A stretch of DNA of 64,000 nucleotides from Boswellia sacra (lineage: Eukaryota > Streptophyta > Magnoliopsida > Sapindales > Burseraceae), in assembly GCA_013180625.2 (NCBI GenBank), contig SNVD02013897.1:248001-312000 (forward strand), read 5' to 3'. Positions 1 through 11,725 of the stretch are shown here, piece by piece; the stretch's first letter is position 1, and each line of letters opens with the position of its first letter. The translations under genes were made by a program, and so were the position numbers. The notes below the pieces were generated by a model. That model was not told the origin of the DNA. It made no database searches and saw only the letters and a list, made by a program, of their open reading frames with translations.

Positions 1-1450
1 GTGTTCGTAGTGTTAATTTTATTTTAATTGTTACTATTTAATTTTCTTGCAATTCAAATCTCAATTTTGATTTTTTTATTTAAATAAGAGTTAATAAAAT
101 TTTAAGAAATAGTAACGACAATCCTCGTGGGAATGATGTCTGTACTTTCACTTTATTGCTTGTAATGATTCCGTATACTTACTATTTAATTTCATTTTAT
201 CTAAGAACTAGTTATGGGATACAATATTGATAGGTGGATTTTTATTCATTAATTAAATATCTTTAGGTTTAATATTTAGTTAATTTTGGAGTATTTTTAC
301 ACTTTTATTTGTGTTTTGTTTATCGTTAGAAAAGAATTTGATTCAATTTGGATCAATTTTGGAGAATAATTGGAGTTTGGGCTGAAATCGTTCCATTTTC
401 GTGCATGGTTTATAATGTGTGTTAGACATGGAACCTATGAGGATGCGAAAGGAAGACGCGAGGCCGTGCATGTCTTAAAGTAAAAATTAGTAATTTCAGG
501 TAGAAAGTTTGCGCCCCTGCGCAACATGGATGCAACGCTGTGCATGCATGAATTCGAAAAATATCAGGACTTCGATTTCTTGCTGTGTAAGGATTCTTTT
601 TGCAGCAACTATTTATATGGGCATATAATTCGAATCTAGTACAAAGGACCTTAGGAGGATGACTGGGACCAGATTTCTTCATCTTGAACTAGTTTTTCTT
701 CTTTTCTCTTTGTTTTCATGTTTCAAACAATAGTTTATATTATGTTTAGCTCTACTATGAACTAATTTACCTTTCTAGGGCTATGATGTAGCTAGATTAT
801 GATGTTTGGATTCTTTTAATCTTAATTTATTGAAGTTTTATTCCATACTATATTGAGTATTTCATTCTATGCTTAATGCTTGTGAAAGCAAATGCAACTT
901 CTACATGATTTTGGGATTTAATTTGAGATTGAGAAGTGATAATTGTTTCAACCAACGAATGATATATCATAAATTTATCATAGGATAGAGATATCTATGG
1001 AATTTGTGTAGGTACTATAGATTTCTTGGTTTTAATGCGATTTAATAAGTTTATAGGTTTGATAGAGATGTGTTCCTAGCTTATTAAAATAGATTATTGA
1101 TGTTTGAGAAAGATTAATAATTAGTTGAATGAAATCTGCTGACAGCGTAGGAATAAACATTGATTGATTGGATTAAAGAATTTAAATTGATTAATCTTAG
1201 TGAAATCTAAAATGCTAGAGGTTTCATTATTGGAATTTTTCATATTCATCATTATTATTATTTTCTTCAATTGGTGTTTAGTTTAGTTATTTGTTTTCTC
1301 AATTAAATTATCATTCTTTTATCATAATTCAAATAAAATAGGAGCTCGATTAAGTTTCTTATATGAGTATGAAGATTTACTGATTCAAAAAAAAATGATT
1401 AAAGATATGAAATTATTATTAGTTTCTTGTTGTATTATAGAGTGATCGTA
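1..1450 (+). mobile_element. Degenerate Ty3-type LTR/UTR fragments
   Basis: No coding domain is visible. Around 115-180 there is a phrase built on CCTCGTGGGAATGAT followed by TTTATTGCTTGTAATGATTCCG. From memory it resembles the conserved tail of LTR/leader regions in plant Tat/Athila-type Ty3 elements, just before the primer site. From about 230 to 1390 follows AT-rich sequence with a GC-rich patch (440-560) and a Phe/Leu-poor leader, which also resembles the front of such an LTR. The left edge lies outside the window and no TSD can be seen. Reading frames here are short and unconvincing. Assignment to lineage is an inference from remembered motifs. Confidence 0.35.
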
Positions 1451-2744
1451 TACCGATCGATGGAGGTAATTTAACAATATCATACTACTATAGTCTAATA
1501 CACTGATCTATTTTACATCACTATATATGTTAATAGAGTTCCTTAACAAGCCAAACATATTCTTTGAAGCATATGGATAACTTAAAATTGTAGTTAAAAA
1601 TGTGTGTGTGTGTGTGTGTAACATATAGGTTTGTTTGGCTGATAAGGAATCTAGGTATTGATCTTGATGTATGATTGGATATTTATATGTCATATCAATA
1701 TCTCCATGTGACTGAATTGTAAATTGTTGTTCTATACGTATTTCAAATGCACAAATCCCACATTATAAAAAAGAAAGCAATTTTAATATTAATTTATAAA
1801 ATGACTCTTCATGGATTTAGTGACAACAAATCAATAGATGCCATATACGTGCAGGTATGGATCTGGCTTAATTAAAATAATTTCATTTTGGTTGTAATAA
1901 TTTTTTATTTGCCAGGCTTTCTTTTTAATTGGAGTGGACCAGGCTAGAGTTGCATTAACTAAGTCTAGATTTTAATTTAAATTACTTGCTTAAATTTAAA
2001 TTAGCATGCTAGCGCCTCATAAAGTGCTGCAGACCTTTAAATTAATTGCACAAGAGCAAGTCTTGATAGTGAGAGGGTTTTGCGCTTAAGAATTTAGTAC
2101 ACACTCACCAGTAGTACTTTTGTAGTCCAAGGATGTTGGGCTCATAAGGATATAACTGTAATGGAGGAGAAAGCTCTTAAAACACCACATTCACTGTTCT
2201 TCTTTCTGAGTTTTACTATATATCAAATACATATGAGCTTATATTGTTGTTCTAATTTTCCCACATAGAAGTCCACCTATAAAGGAAATTGTCATTGTAG
2301 CGTGAAACCGTATTGCCATTAATCTAACTGTATCAAGATATATTTATCTTAAAGAGAGGCAAAATTCGGATTTTAGGCTAGCGTTATTTTTGCACGCGTT
2401 GGATTTTAAGATTCACTATTTATTACACGCTGTTGATGACAACGCTGCTCATCACACTATTGTTCATAATGGATGCTGTTTGTAATGGATACTGTTACAC
2501 GAGCACTGTTAACTTCGAAGTCAGTATCTACCAACAGTACTGTTTTGGAGTTTGTGTTCACTAGTTGCACTTCTCTGAAGTCACTGTTCAAATTAGGGCA
2601 CAGCACGGTACTGTAGCCATGGGAGTAGGTCAACTGTAACGTCAGTTCCTCACGGAGAGCTGTAGCAATTAATATAGCACAACTGTTCATTCGAGTTCAT
2701 GCAACAATTCTTTCTTGGTTATTTGTGTTTAATTTTTCCAATAT
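1451..2744. other. AT-rich spacer, no gene seen
   Basis: No gene is recognisable on either strand. It holds a short (TG)n run near 1602-1619. From 2380 to 2700 it is less AT-rich and rich in ACTGTT-like words, possibly an old transposon remnant that I cannot classify. This region is the 3' flank of PKS pseudogene A. Confidence 0.5.
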
Positions 2745-4025
2745 TGAATAGTCAATAGTACCGTTACCTAGCACAATGGTCTCTTCCGTGCGACCTGGCC
2801 TAGAGGCACACCTAGGGGTGTGCAAATGGTAGGGTATGGTGTGGTATCGCCATACCATCCCCATACCCTACATATGTCGGGTTTTTTATTTTTATACCAT
2901 ACCATACCATTTTTTAATACAGTACCATACCACATTTTCGCATGGTAGGATAAGGGCGGGTATGGTATGGTATTATTCGGGTAGTTGACCAAATTGACCA
3001 GATTTTGACACTTTAAGTTCTTATTTTGACATTGTTTAATATTATGATTCATAAGTTTGTACTAAATACAAAAATCAAGCAATTACACATCCTTAACAAT
3101 ACAAATAATCAAGTAACTACATATTTTATAACAACACAAATAATCAAGTAACATCATATTTATAACAATACAAAAATATCACGTAACTACATATTTCATA
3201 ACAACACGAATACTCAAGCAATTACATGTCCATAACAACACAAATAACAAGTAAATTACATATCTGAATCCTTCCACAAAGTTCCAACTTCCAACCTTCA
3301 AGTCCAACCTTTAAATTCTACAAAGTTTCAATCTTTTCAACTTCCAATCTAATACAAATTTGAGAAAATAAAAAGGCAAAGAAAAAAGAAACTATAACAC
3401 TCATACAAAAATATTTTATGTAACCAATTAAATACTGACACGTGGCATATTTTTTATTTTTTTGAAAAAGGTATGGTATGGTATGGTATTTTTGGGTATT
3501 TTCAAAAATACCCCCCTACCATACCATATCATGACAGATTTTGGAAATCTATACCATACCACACCCTATATTTTTTTTATACCCTACCATACCTCCACCA
3601 TACCATGGCGGGTATGTCGGGTTCGGGCGGGTGATGGTGTACCATGCACACCCCTAGGCACACCCATTCTGACTCTTCGCCGGTGGTGGCTTTGCCTTCC
3701 TCATCTCATCAAGTATAAAAAGCACGCTAGTATTCCACGTGTTAACATGGTCCCCCAGCACACGCCAGCCAATTCTCAATTTGTCCATGGTCAAGCCAAC
3801 TTTTCCTCCACTGCTTTGAGAAGACGGCCCACCCCAGGATGAACCATATAAAACAACGAGTTCCACTGGTGCCAAATGGGGAAAATATTTCAGTGCAAAA
3901 TCTTACAACATCTTTAGCAATGGTATCAGTAACGTTTTTGGAATACTATTTAAATCAGTAATCATTTCCAGCTTGTCTCCAACAATGTCATTATCCGAGT
4001 CTGGAATAATTTTCTGAGCAGTACT
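2745..4025 (-). pseudogene. Type III PKS pseudogene A (3' part of exon 2)
   Basis: This is a damaged copy of the C-terminal third of the PKS at 16766-18148. The 3' end (about 2745-2812) matches the last codons of the intact gene. The match resumes at 3657 after an inserted hAT element and runs to about 4025, where it stops abruptly near the codons for the substrate-cavity loop. Readable pieces include KVGLTMDKL and [11 protein letters not shown]. The HPGG block around the catalytic histidine is frameshifted, and the part upstream (N-terminal two thirds, active-site Cys, exon 1) is absent. The site equivalent to chalcone synthase Ser338 encodes Trp (NTWNTSVLF), as in the intact gene. It cannot encode a working enzyme. 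Confidence 0.85.
2813..3656. mobile_element. Non-autonomous hAT element inserted in PKS pseudogene A
   Basis: The 844-bp element has 12-bp perfect terminal inverted repeats, TAGGGGTGTGCA and TGCACACCCCTA. It is flanked by a perfect 8-bp target duplication, GGCACACC, at 2805-2812 and 3657-3664. An 8-bp TSD and a TAGGG-type end are hAT hallmarks. Both subterminal regions are packed with GGTATGGTATGG-like words and their complements, a usual arrangement for transposase binding sites. No transposase is encoded. The readable frames across it are by-products of the repeats. The insertion splits the PKS sequence, so it is younger than that copy. Confidence 0.9.
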
Positions 4026-4114
4026 TATATAAACTAATACTTTGGCAATATATATTTCATATATTTCTATTACTTTAAGGGTGTTAATATTAGTTTTTAT
4101 AAAATATAAGGATT

Positions 4115-4157
<43 letters not shown>

Positions 4158-4345
4158 GTGTATACATATGTATATATGTATATATGTATTTATGAATGTA
4201 TGTATGTGTGTATATTTAAAATCATGAACTACATTTATTATTGAAATAAATAAGAAAAAAACAAGGTGGAATTATTGACACTTGAGTAAGTAAATTAAAA
4301 AATTTTATTAACCAGAAAACAAAGCTTCTTTATTTATAACTCAAT
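4026..4345. repeat. AT-rich spacer with (AT)n/(TATG)n microsatellite
   Basis: A long alternating AT run lies at about 4108-4150, followed by interrupted GTATATATGT-type repeats to about 4215. No gene is visible. The last 5 bases, TCAAT at 4341-4345, are the left target duplication of the neighbouring solo LTR. Confidence 0.7.
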
Positions 4346-7300
4346 TGTTATGCCCATTGGGCTTAAGTAAAGAAAGCCCAGCCCAGCCCAAAAATATTTT
4401 ACAAAAACAAGAGAGGGGGGAAGAAGAGGAGACAGAAACGGGAAAGAGAGGGGGAGGAGTAATTTTTAGTATTCACCGTCGTCTTTGACCGACGATTTCG
4501 GCTGATTGCAGGCAAATCTCTGGCCCCACGATATGTCTTTTTGAAACTTGTAACATCCTCTTTCCAAGCATATATGTCTTGTCCTTGGGTTCTTCACTGT
4601 TTTTGCGGATCGAAGTGTGGAAGCCGATGGCTTTCTATGTATTTTTCGGTCAAAATCCGGTGAGTTATCGATAAATCTATACATCAAATTAAAACTTGTT
4701 CCATGCTCTTTCTATTCATACCATTTTTGTTAGATGTTGATATACAAATTTTGCAAATCGGAGAGAAATGAAATTCGATCACTATTCACTCGTCGGTGAC
4801 GACTTGTGGCGACACTTCCGGTGATGTTTTCCGGTCATCCAACAATTCCTAGAATGTTACTCACCCAAAAAGGAGCTTAAATACAGTGAGTGGATTATGT
4901 TTTGAGAAGTTTATATTATATTAAAGTGTATTAAATTTATGGATTTTCATATGATTTAAGTTATTAGTTTAATTAATTGAGTTATATTAAATGTTTGTAG
5001 AACAGAAAATGATGATTTATGTTTTTTGGAAATAAGTGTGTGTAAAGTATTAAATTTTGGATGAAAGAGATGGTTATAGGTGGTGCTAGTAATTTAGTTT
5101 TTGAATATATAGTAAGCGTTGTTTTGATAAGTTTGAGTACAAGAGAAAAATGAATTTAAAGTGAAAGTTGTAGAATGAATGTATGTTATATGTTAATGGA
5201 CAGTCGAAAGTTTTTTTTTATGATTGGAAAAGAGACATTTAAAATTTTATGAATTTGCATAGTAAATTGAAGTATTTAGTTATTTTCTTTAAATAAATAC
5301 ACATGTTGAAGAAATGGTTTTTTTAATTTACAAAGTGATGAGTGATTTTATATTCAAATTAATAGCAAATTATTTTAGTTTTGGAAATTAGAATTTAATT
5401 CTGCAGGGGTGATAATGTCAAATTCTGAAACTGTCTAGCAGCAGGGGTTGAACTGTAAATTCTGAAAACTGTTCCAGAATTTGGAGGGACCTGGATACAG
5501 AATTCTGAAATTTGCAGTTAAATCATGATTTTAAGATTTTGGAAATATTTGAAATCCTGAATTGGAGTTTTGGGGAATTAATTAAGCTTTGAAGTATAAT
5601 ATGTGAAAGGCTGTTATAAAAGAATGTTAAATGGGAAGTGTAAGATTTTGGGGTATAAGATTTTGAGACAAAAATAAGAATAAAATAAAATAAAACTATG
5701 GTATATGGTAAGTTGAAAAAAGTATTTTATTTATTGGTGATAATGATTTACAAATGAAATTTTTAAGAAATGTTGGGGAAATCCTAAAGAGATTTAGAAG
5801 ATTTATGTTCTAGATTAACTAAGAAAAATATTTAGTTATGCATTCAGTATTTTATGAATATGTTTATAAGAATATTTTAGCAAAGTTAGAGGTATTCAAG
5901 TTAGTTTCTACGAATTCTTGAATGTAAATTTAGCATTATTTACTATGTTGTCTTCAATAAATCGAATATTTCAGAGTTAGTTTTAAAATAGTTCTAGATA
6001 TTACATTTAGTTTCAGAAGTTGTTCTAAACAAGGATATAACACTTTTAAAGAAATATTCATATTTTATATATGAATTGTTTTCTATATTATTATACATGC
6101 ATATTTTACCATGTCATAGAAAGCGTAAAAGCAAAATAATTATGATCATTTTTTTATAGTAATTTGATTTTGAGGATTTCTTAAAGTATTTACAATTACT
6201 CTTTTAAATATTTATCATGGATTTTCACGGATTCAGATATTATCGGTTTCAGCTTATATAAGTTTTATAAATTTTAATAAATCTGCTTGAGAAGCAATGG
6301 TTTAGCATATGAAGCAAATTTTGAAAAGAAATCAGTTTTAGCAAAAATTAGAAAGTTTATTTATATTATACTAAGCTACTACGCAACTCACTTAGACAGT
6401 GAGACAGCAGATTTCAGACAAAAAGTTATCAGATAGAGGCCTTTGGGGCCCGTTCAGACGCACAGAGAGGCTTTGGGCCCTGTGATCTGGGCGCTTTAGC
6501 CCTTTGGGGACAGCTTTACTCATGCGTATGACCAGATAGCAGGCATGTGTGATGTCAGATCTTGCCAAGTACAGATAGTTCTGCCTGCGTGATGTAGATC
6601 TCACTAGGTATGAGGAAATTTAGATAGCTCTGCCTGTGCGATGTTAGATCTCACCAGACAGAATCAGACAGCTTCAGGGGTACTTGTTTAGTATAATGAA
6701 AAGAGTTTTCAATATGTTTATGTGAGTTAGTTTGAGAAAGAAGCATTATTCACAAAAGTTCTTTCGAAAGAAGATTTTTAAGGAAATTATGTTTTGTATA
6801 TTAAATAACTGAAGCGATGATTTTAACAATATCACTATGAGTTTTTTTCTTAAGATTGAGAAAATATGCATTCTTTTCACTGTTTTTAAAGAGTATAAAA
6901 GCAATTGTATATTGAAGATTTTTAATCAAAAGTTATTTGTTTTGAAAATTCTATGAGAGATTTGATGACATTTTAACAAGTACAATATATTTTTCTTAAG
7001 TATGAATATGAGATGAGATTTTCTAGTCAGAAGGTGTTATATGATTTTTTTTTTTTGAGGTAGTCATAGTCATACAATTTATGATTGGTTTAGAAAATAA
7101 AGTCAATAAGTGACTGAGTATATGATGAGAGGAATGTTATTTAAAAGTTCTATATTATTTGATTCCTTTTGGCTTCTACTTATACATTTATTTTATAGAA
7201 AGGAAGGAGATATAGTGATACATTTTGCACTGTCTATAAGATTAAATAAGGGTTTAAAGTAAAGGTATGTAAATAATTTGCTTATATAATTTAATAATAT

Positions 7301-8057
7301 TAAGTTATTTTGGTAAGTAAGTTAAAGAGTTATATAAAGTATTTTCTTTATAAATGATTAATAAATTTTTACAGTCGTTTTATAGGAATAAAGTTTATAA
7401 AGAAAGTAGGGAAGAAATAGTCTTTATACATTATTTTGGAAAGAAAAGTTTACTGATTTCCTTTTAAAAGTGATTAAATGTTGTATTTTGTTTTAAGAAA
7501 ATGAGATTTTAGAACATGAAGCTTTATTCAAGAAATGAGTTGTATAAAAGAAAGGAAGTAATATATTATATAATAAATTTTGTCCACTCACTGAGTCTTC
7601 AGCTCACTCTTTTCCTATTCTTTTTTCCCACAATTTTTCATGCATTAAAAGCGTTTCATTTTTATGTATCTTATATAAATTTTTAAATATTAAGTATATT
7701 GAGTATGAATTATTTATCTTTTAGTATGTTGTGGTTGACGAGGACGAAAGTCCCAAAAGAAGTTAGAATGAGAAATATTTTTTAGAAGTGTAAAAATGTG
7801 TGTTTTGTGAATGGGGGGGGGGGAAGGATTTTGTTCAAATTATAGGAGAAACTCTGTCGGTTTTTTATTAAAATTTTTCAGAGTATTTTTTCTTTGGTAT
7901 TTTACATAAAATATATAAATTAGAAATAATTTTTTTATGAATATTTTTATCAGAGTGGCTGAGCAAAAGCGTAGGGAGATAGTTAATTGAAATATTGTTC
8001 TCTTAGTGAATTGTTTTAGGTACGATTTATCCATGTAACTAGGGGTGGGTTGTGTTA
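4346..8057 (+). mobile_element. Solo LTR, 3.7 kb, copy 1
   Basis: The sequence begins TGTTATGCCCATTGGGCTT and is co-linear over its whole length with the copy at 28071-31836. Flanks are TCAAT (4341-4345) and TCAGT (8058-8062), a 5-bp target duplication with one mismatch. The end reads GTGTTA where copy 2 has GTGTCA, so the canonical CA end has decayed to TA. No gag or pol is present and there is no internal terminal repeat, hence a solo LTR. A degenerate cassette with AGATCTCACCAGG-like words recurs at about 6530-6660. Relative to copy 2 it lacks about 60 bp near 7620. LTRs this long occur in Tekay/Del-like Ty3 elements; the lineage is inferred. Confidence 0.8.
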
Positions 8058-8149
8058 TCAGTAGTCCTACTGGAACTAATCAAATTAAGATAAACGAAAA
8101 TACTAGTGACAATTAACAAAAAAATTTAACATTTAAAGATAATCTAGTC
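8058..8149. other. Short host spacer between LTR and copia element
   Basis: This is AT-rich sequence with no gene. It starts with the right TSD of the solo LTR (8058-8062) and ends with TAGTC (8145-8149), the left target duplication of the copia element. Confidence 0.7.
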
Positions 8150-9762
8150 TGTTGACCCAGGTATGGCAACCCAAGAGGGGGGGTGAATTGGGTTTTTATT
8201 TATAAAAACGAATTTAGAAAACTTTTCTTGAAAGTTCAAAATTATTTAACTCTTTCTTTGAGAATAAAGATGAAGAAGATGAAAATAGAATGCAATCAAG
8301 AGAATAGCAATAAAGAACAATCACAAGTGCAACTAAATATAAAGAGATAGGGATAGAGAGAGTGCAAACTCAATTTACGTTTTTCTGCAAATCTTGCCTA
8401 CGTCCACGGGCTCCTAGCTCCATGAGCTAAGCTTTCCACTAAGTTGTAGAAATCTTTACAACTTGTTTGATGAACAACCTCACCAAGACTTTTTCCTTCA
8501 ACCCTTGATAACACCACACCAAGAGTTCTTCTTGATTAACAACCTCACCAAGGCAACTTCCTTCAACTCTTGATAACACCACACCAAGAGTTCTTCTTGA
8601 TGAACAACCTCACCAAGGCAACTTCCTTCAACTCTTGGTAACACCACACCAAGAGTTCTTCTTGATGAACAACCTCACCAAGGAAAGAGTTCTCTCAAGG
8701 ATAACTTTTATCCTTTACAAGAAGATCTCACTCTCACCACAATACAAGAACAAGAAAATTTTTACAACAAAAGTACAACTCTCTTCAAAGAGTAGATAAA
8801 GAATATAAAAGCTCTCTAAACTTGATATTTCTCTTATTTATGGCTTGATAGATTCTTGTCTCTTCTTCTTGCTGAATGCATGGGAGAAGGGCTCCTTTTA
8901 TAGGCAAATGAGATGAACTTAATGAAGTGAAGACACCAACTCCAAATTTTCTGCCCATCATAAAAACAAAAATCTTTTCTGCTATTTTTGTCAATGTTCC
9001 GTTTGAAATTTGAAAATATGCAAAACATAAGCGATCTGGAAAATTGAATAAGCTTTCCAACGCATCAAGAACCAAGTCATTTGGATATTTCTAGCTCAAG
9101 ATATGGCCAAAACACCATTCGGTGCTCATGTGACTTGATTTTTCTTTCATGTGTCAGTCCACCGACTTGCATGTGTATTATGCCGGCCTTCTATCTGAAA
9201 TTTGAATTTCTTCAAAGAATATGAAATCTGCTCCATTGAATCATCTTTCCAATGCCACAATAATCAAGTCATTTGAATATCTCTAACTCAAGATATGGAC
9301 AAAATATCATTCGGTGCTCAAATGAGTTGATTTTTCTTCTCTATGTCAGTCCACCAAATTGCATGTCAATTATGTCAGCCTTCCGTTTAAAATTTGAATT
9401 TCTTCAAAACATATGAAATATGCTTCATTAAGTCCTCTTTCCAATTCCATAAGAATCAAGTCATTTTGATTTTTCTAGCTCAAGATATGTCCAAAAGAGT
9501 ATTCGGTGATCATGTCAACTGCTTCCATTTGTCTTTCAACTTGCATGATGATTTGGACAACCTTACACTTGTTCTTAAACTTTGGTGCCTTTAACATGTA
9601 GTCTTCTCCTTAGCTTCAACACTTCATTTTAATAAGCCTCTTCTTGATTTTACAATTATTTCAATGATATTACTCTTGCACATAAATAAACATGTTAGTA
9701 AATCACAATGAATCAATGTGTATTGTTATCATCAAAATTATCATGTAGCCTTAGGGCTAACA
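8150..9762 (-). repeat. Copia 3' LTR (1613 bp)
   Basis: It starts TGTTGACCCAGG and ends GGGCTAACA on the plus strand. At about 8470-8683 there are three full roughly 64-bp tandem units plus a partial one, each carrying AACAACCTCACCAAG and ACACCACACCAAGAG. The right LTR has two full units plus a partial one. The rest closely matches the right LTR, in particular its second internal copy at 14980-15895. Confidence 0.9.
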
Positions 9763-9763
9763 A

Positions 9764-9777
9764 TCTCCCCCTTTTTG
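9764..9777 (-). other. Copia polypurine tract
   Basis: Read on the minus strand the sequence beside the 3' LTR is AAAAAGGGGGAGAT, a purine run in the standard place for priming plus-strand DNA synthesis. Confidence 0.75.
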
Positions 9778-9989
9778 ATGATGACAAACTATTGATTGCT
9801 TTCAAATAATATCTAAAATAAAGAATGAAAATAAAATCAAGAATAAACAAAAAGATGGCACTTGTTATGAATGTAAGTAAGCAATTCAACCATTTCTCCC
9901 CCTTTTGTTATCATCAAAAAGATGTAATCAAATTAACTACTCCCCCTAAATATATTCTCCCCTTTAACATATGCTACCATTCAAAGATT

Positions 9990-11345
9990 ATCATATTAAA
10001 GCAAAATTAAGACATATCCAACATAACTACTTCTCTTCTTATTATGCAAAATATATCTTGACTAAGGGGTTTAGTCATATTTAGGTCTAGGGACTAATTC
10101 CCAAACTTGATTTCTCTCAAATTGGTTCAATTCTTCTTACATAGCCAAAATCCAACTTTTCTCATTTTTGGCTTCTTTAAAAAATTTTGGTTCAAATTGA
10201 GAGAGAAATGCAAAATAATTACAAAAGTTCCTAAAGGAAGATCTAATTCTCATACCTTGTAATGGTTCACTAATAATGAGATATTTAGGGTGAGCTTTTG
10301 CGTACCTCCATTCCTTTGATAATTCTTGGGAAGAATCAATTACTTCCTCAAGCTTTTCTTGTTGAAGTTGAAATTCATCTTGACTCTTTTCATCAAGCCT
10401 TGATTCTTTGATTTGCTTTTCTACCTCAACAATATCATCATCTAAATTCTTTGAAGAAATCACATTAGTTTCATCAAATTCAACATGCATAGAATCTTCA
10501 ATAGTAAGAGTCTTTTTGTTAAAAACTCTATATGCCTTACTATGGTTGGAGTAGCCAACAAAAAATTCCAATATCGGCTCTTGCATCAAATTTTCCAAGG
10601 TTATCCTTGGTGTTTAAAATAAAACATTTACATCCAAAAACTTTAAAAAATCCAATATTGGGTTTTCTTCCTTTCCAAAGTTCATAAGGAGTTTTCTTTA
10701 TTAAAGCTCTAATATGGACTCTATTGATTATAAAACATGCGGTATAAACAGCTTCGGCCCAAAAATATTTTGGCAAATTATTTTCAAGTAACATGGTCCT
10801 AACCATTTCTTGGATAGTCCTATTTTTTCTCTCAACAACACCATTTTGTTGTGGAGTTCTAGGTGAGAAAAAATTATACTCAAAACCATTTTCATCACAA
10901 AGATTTTCAAATGCAACATTGTCTACTTCACCACCATGATCACTCCTAATGGACACAATAGAATACCCTTTTTGATTTTGGACTCTTTTTGCAAATTTTA
11001 AAAAAGCTTGTATGGCCTCATTTTTAGTTTTCAAGAATAACACCCAAGTGAATCTTGAATAATCATCCACAATAACAAAAACATAATACTTTCCACCAAG
11101 ACTTTGAGTTCTTGATGGTCCACATAAATCCAAATGAAGTAATTGTAGAGGTTTATTTGTTGAAATAAATTTCTTTTGTTTAAAAGAAGTTCTCACTTGT
11201 TTTCCAAATTGACAAGCATCACAAATCTTATCCTTTTCAAATTTTATTTTGGGAAGACCATCAACTAAATCATTTTTAGAAATTTTTGAAATTGTGTCCA
11301 TGCTAGCATGACCTAATCTTCTATGCCATAACCAAGCATCATGAT
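9990..11345 (-). pseudogene. Copia integrase and truncated RT
   Basis: The integrase is readable from about 11345 downward: a His-His-Cys-Cys zinc site (HRRLGHAS, then CDACQFGK), then the core with LHLDLCGP, RSDHGG and QNGVVERKN, which supply the D, D and E of the catalytic triad. A frameshift near 10560-10600 separates it from the following conserved GYSNHSKAYRVFNK stretch. The frame then reaches the very start of the RT domain (SWILAM), a stop, then EELNQFERNQVWELVPRP. Soon after this RT homology ends and the sequence goes to the polypurine tract. The catalytic YVDD region and RNase H are therefore absent. Integrase residues look intact, but the protein cannot be made as part of a full polyprotein. 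Confidence 0.85.
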
Positions 11346-11725
11346 TAACAATGAAACAATTTCTACATGATCATTAACATCAATATCAATTGTATAAATA
11401 TTACCACATCTATTACCAACAAATAATGTCTTATTGTTACTAACATCCTTAATCACACATCTATTAGGCTCAAAAGTAACAAAATATACCTTATCACACA
11501 ATTGACTAATGCTAATCAAATCATGTTTTAAACCATGAACAAGCAAAACATCTTTAATAATAGGTGAAGAAGGGTTACCAATGTCACCATGTCCGATTAC
11601 CCTTCCTTTGGCATTATTACCGAAGGTCACATATCCTCCTTTCTTCATGATTAATCTTGAGAACTTGGAGGCATCTCTGGTCATATGCCTTGAGCATCCA
11701 CTATCTAAGTACCACTTGTGTTTGC
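11313..11725 (-). pseudogene. Copia aspartic protease region
   Basis: The minus strand reads KWYLDSGCSRHMTR, with the catalytic Asp-Ser-Gly, followed by about 115 residues of protease and linker to SLLIMM near 11313. It lies between the second zinc-knuckle region and integrase as expected for Ty1/copia. A frame change occurs near the DSG motif, so the reading frame is not continuous with gag. Confidence 0.8.

Noticed and set aside
3462..3842. 126-aa plus-strand frame rich in Tyr, His, Thr and Pro
   Set aside because: It runs through the TACCATACC subterminal repeats of the hAT element and then antisense to the PKS pseudogene.
6392..6604. 70-aa minus-strand frame in the solo LTR
   Set aside because: It lies in the AGATCTCACCAGG-like cassette. 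I did not find a matching intact frame in the co-linear copy at 28071-31836, and the peptide resembles no family I know.
8785..9075. Conserved 96-aa frame found in both copia LTRs
   Set aside because: Its recurrence follows from LTR duplication. It has no known domain and changes frame in the more diverged copy at 14042-14955.
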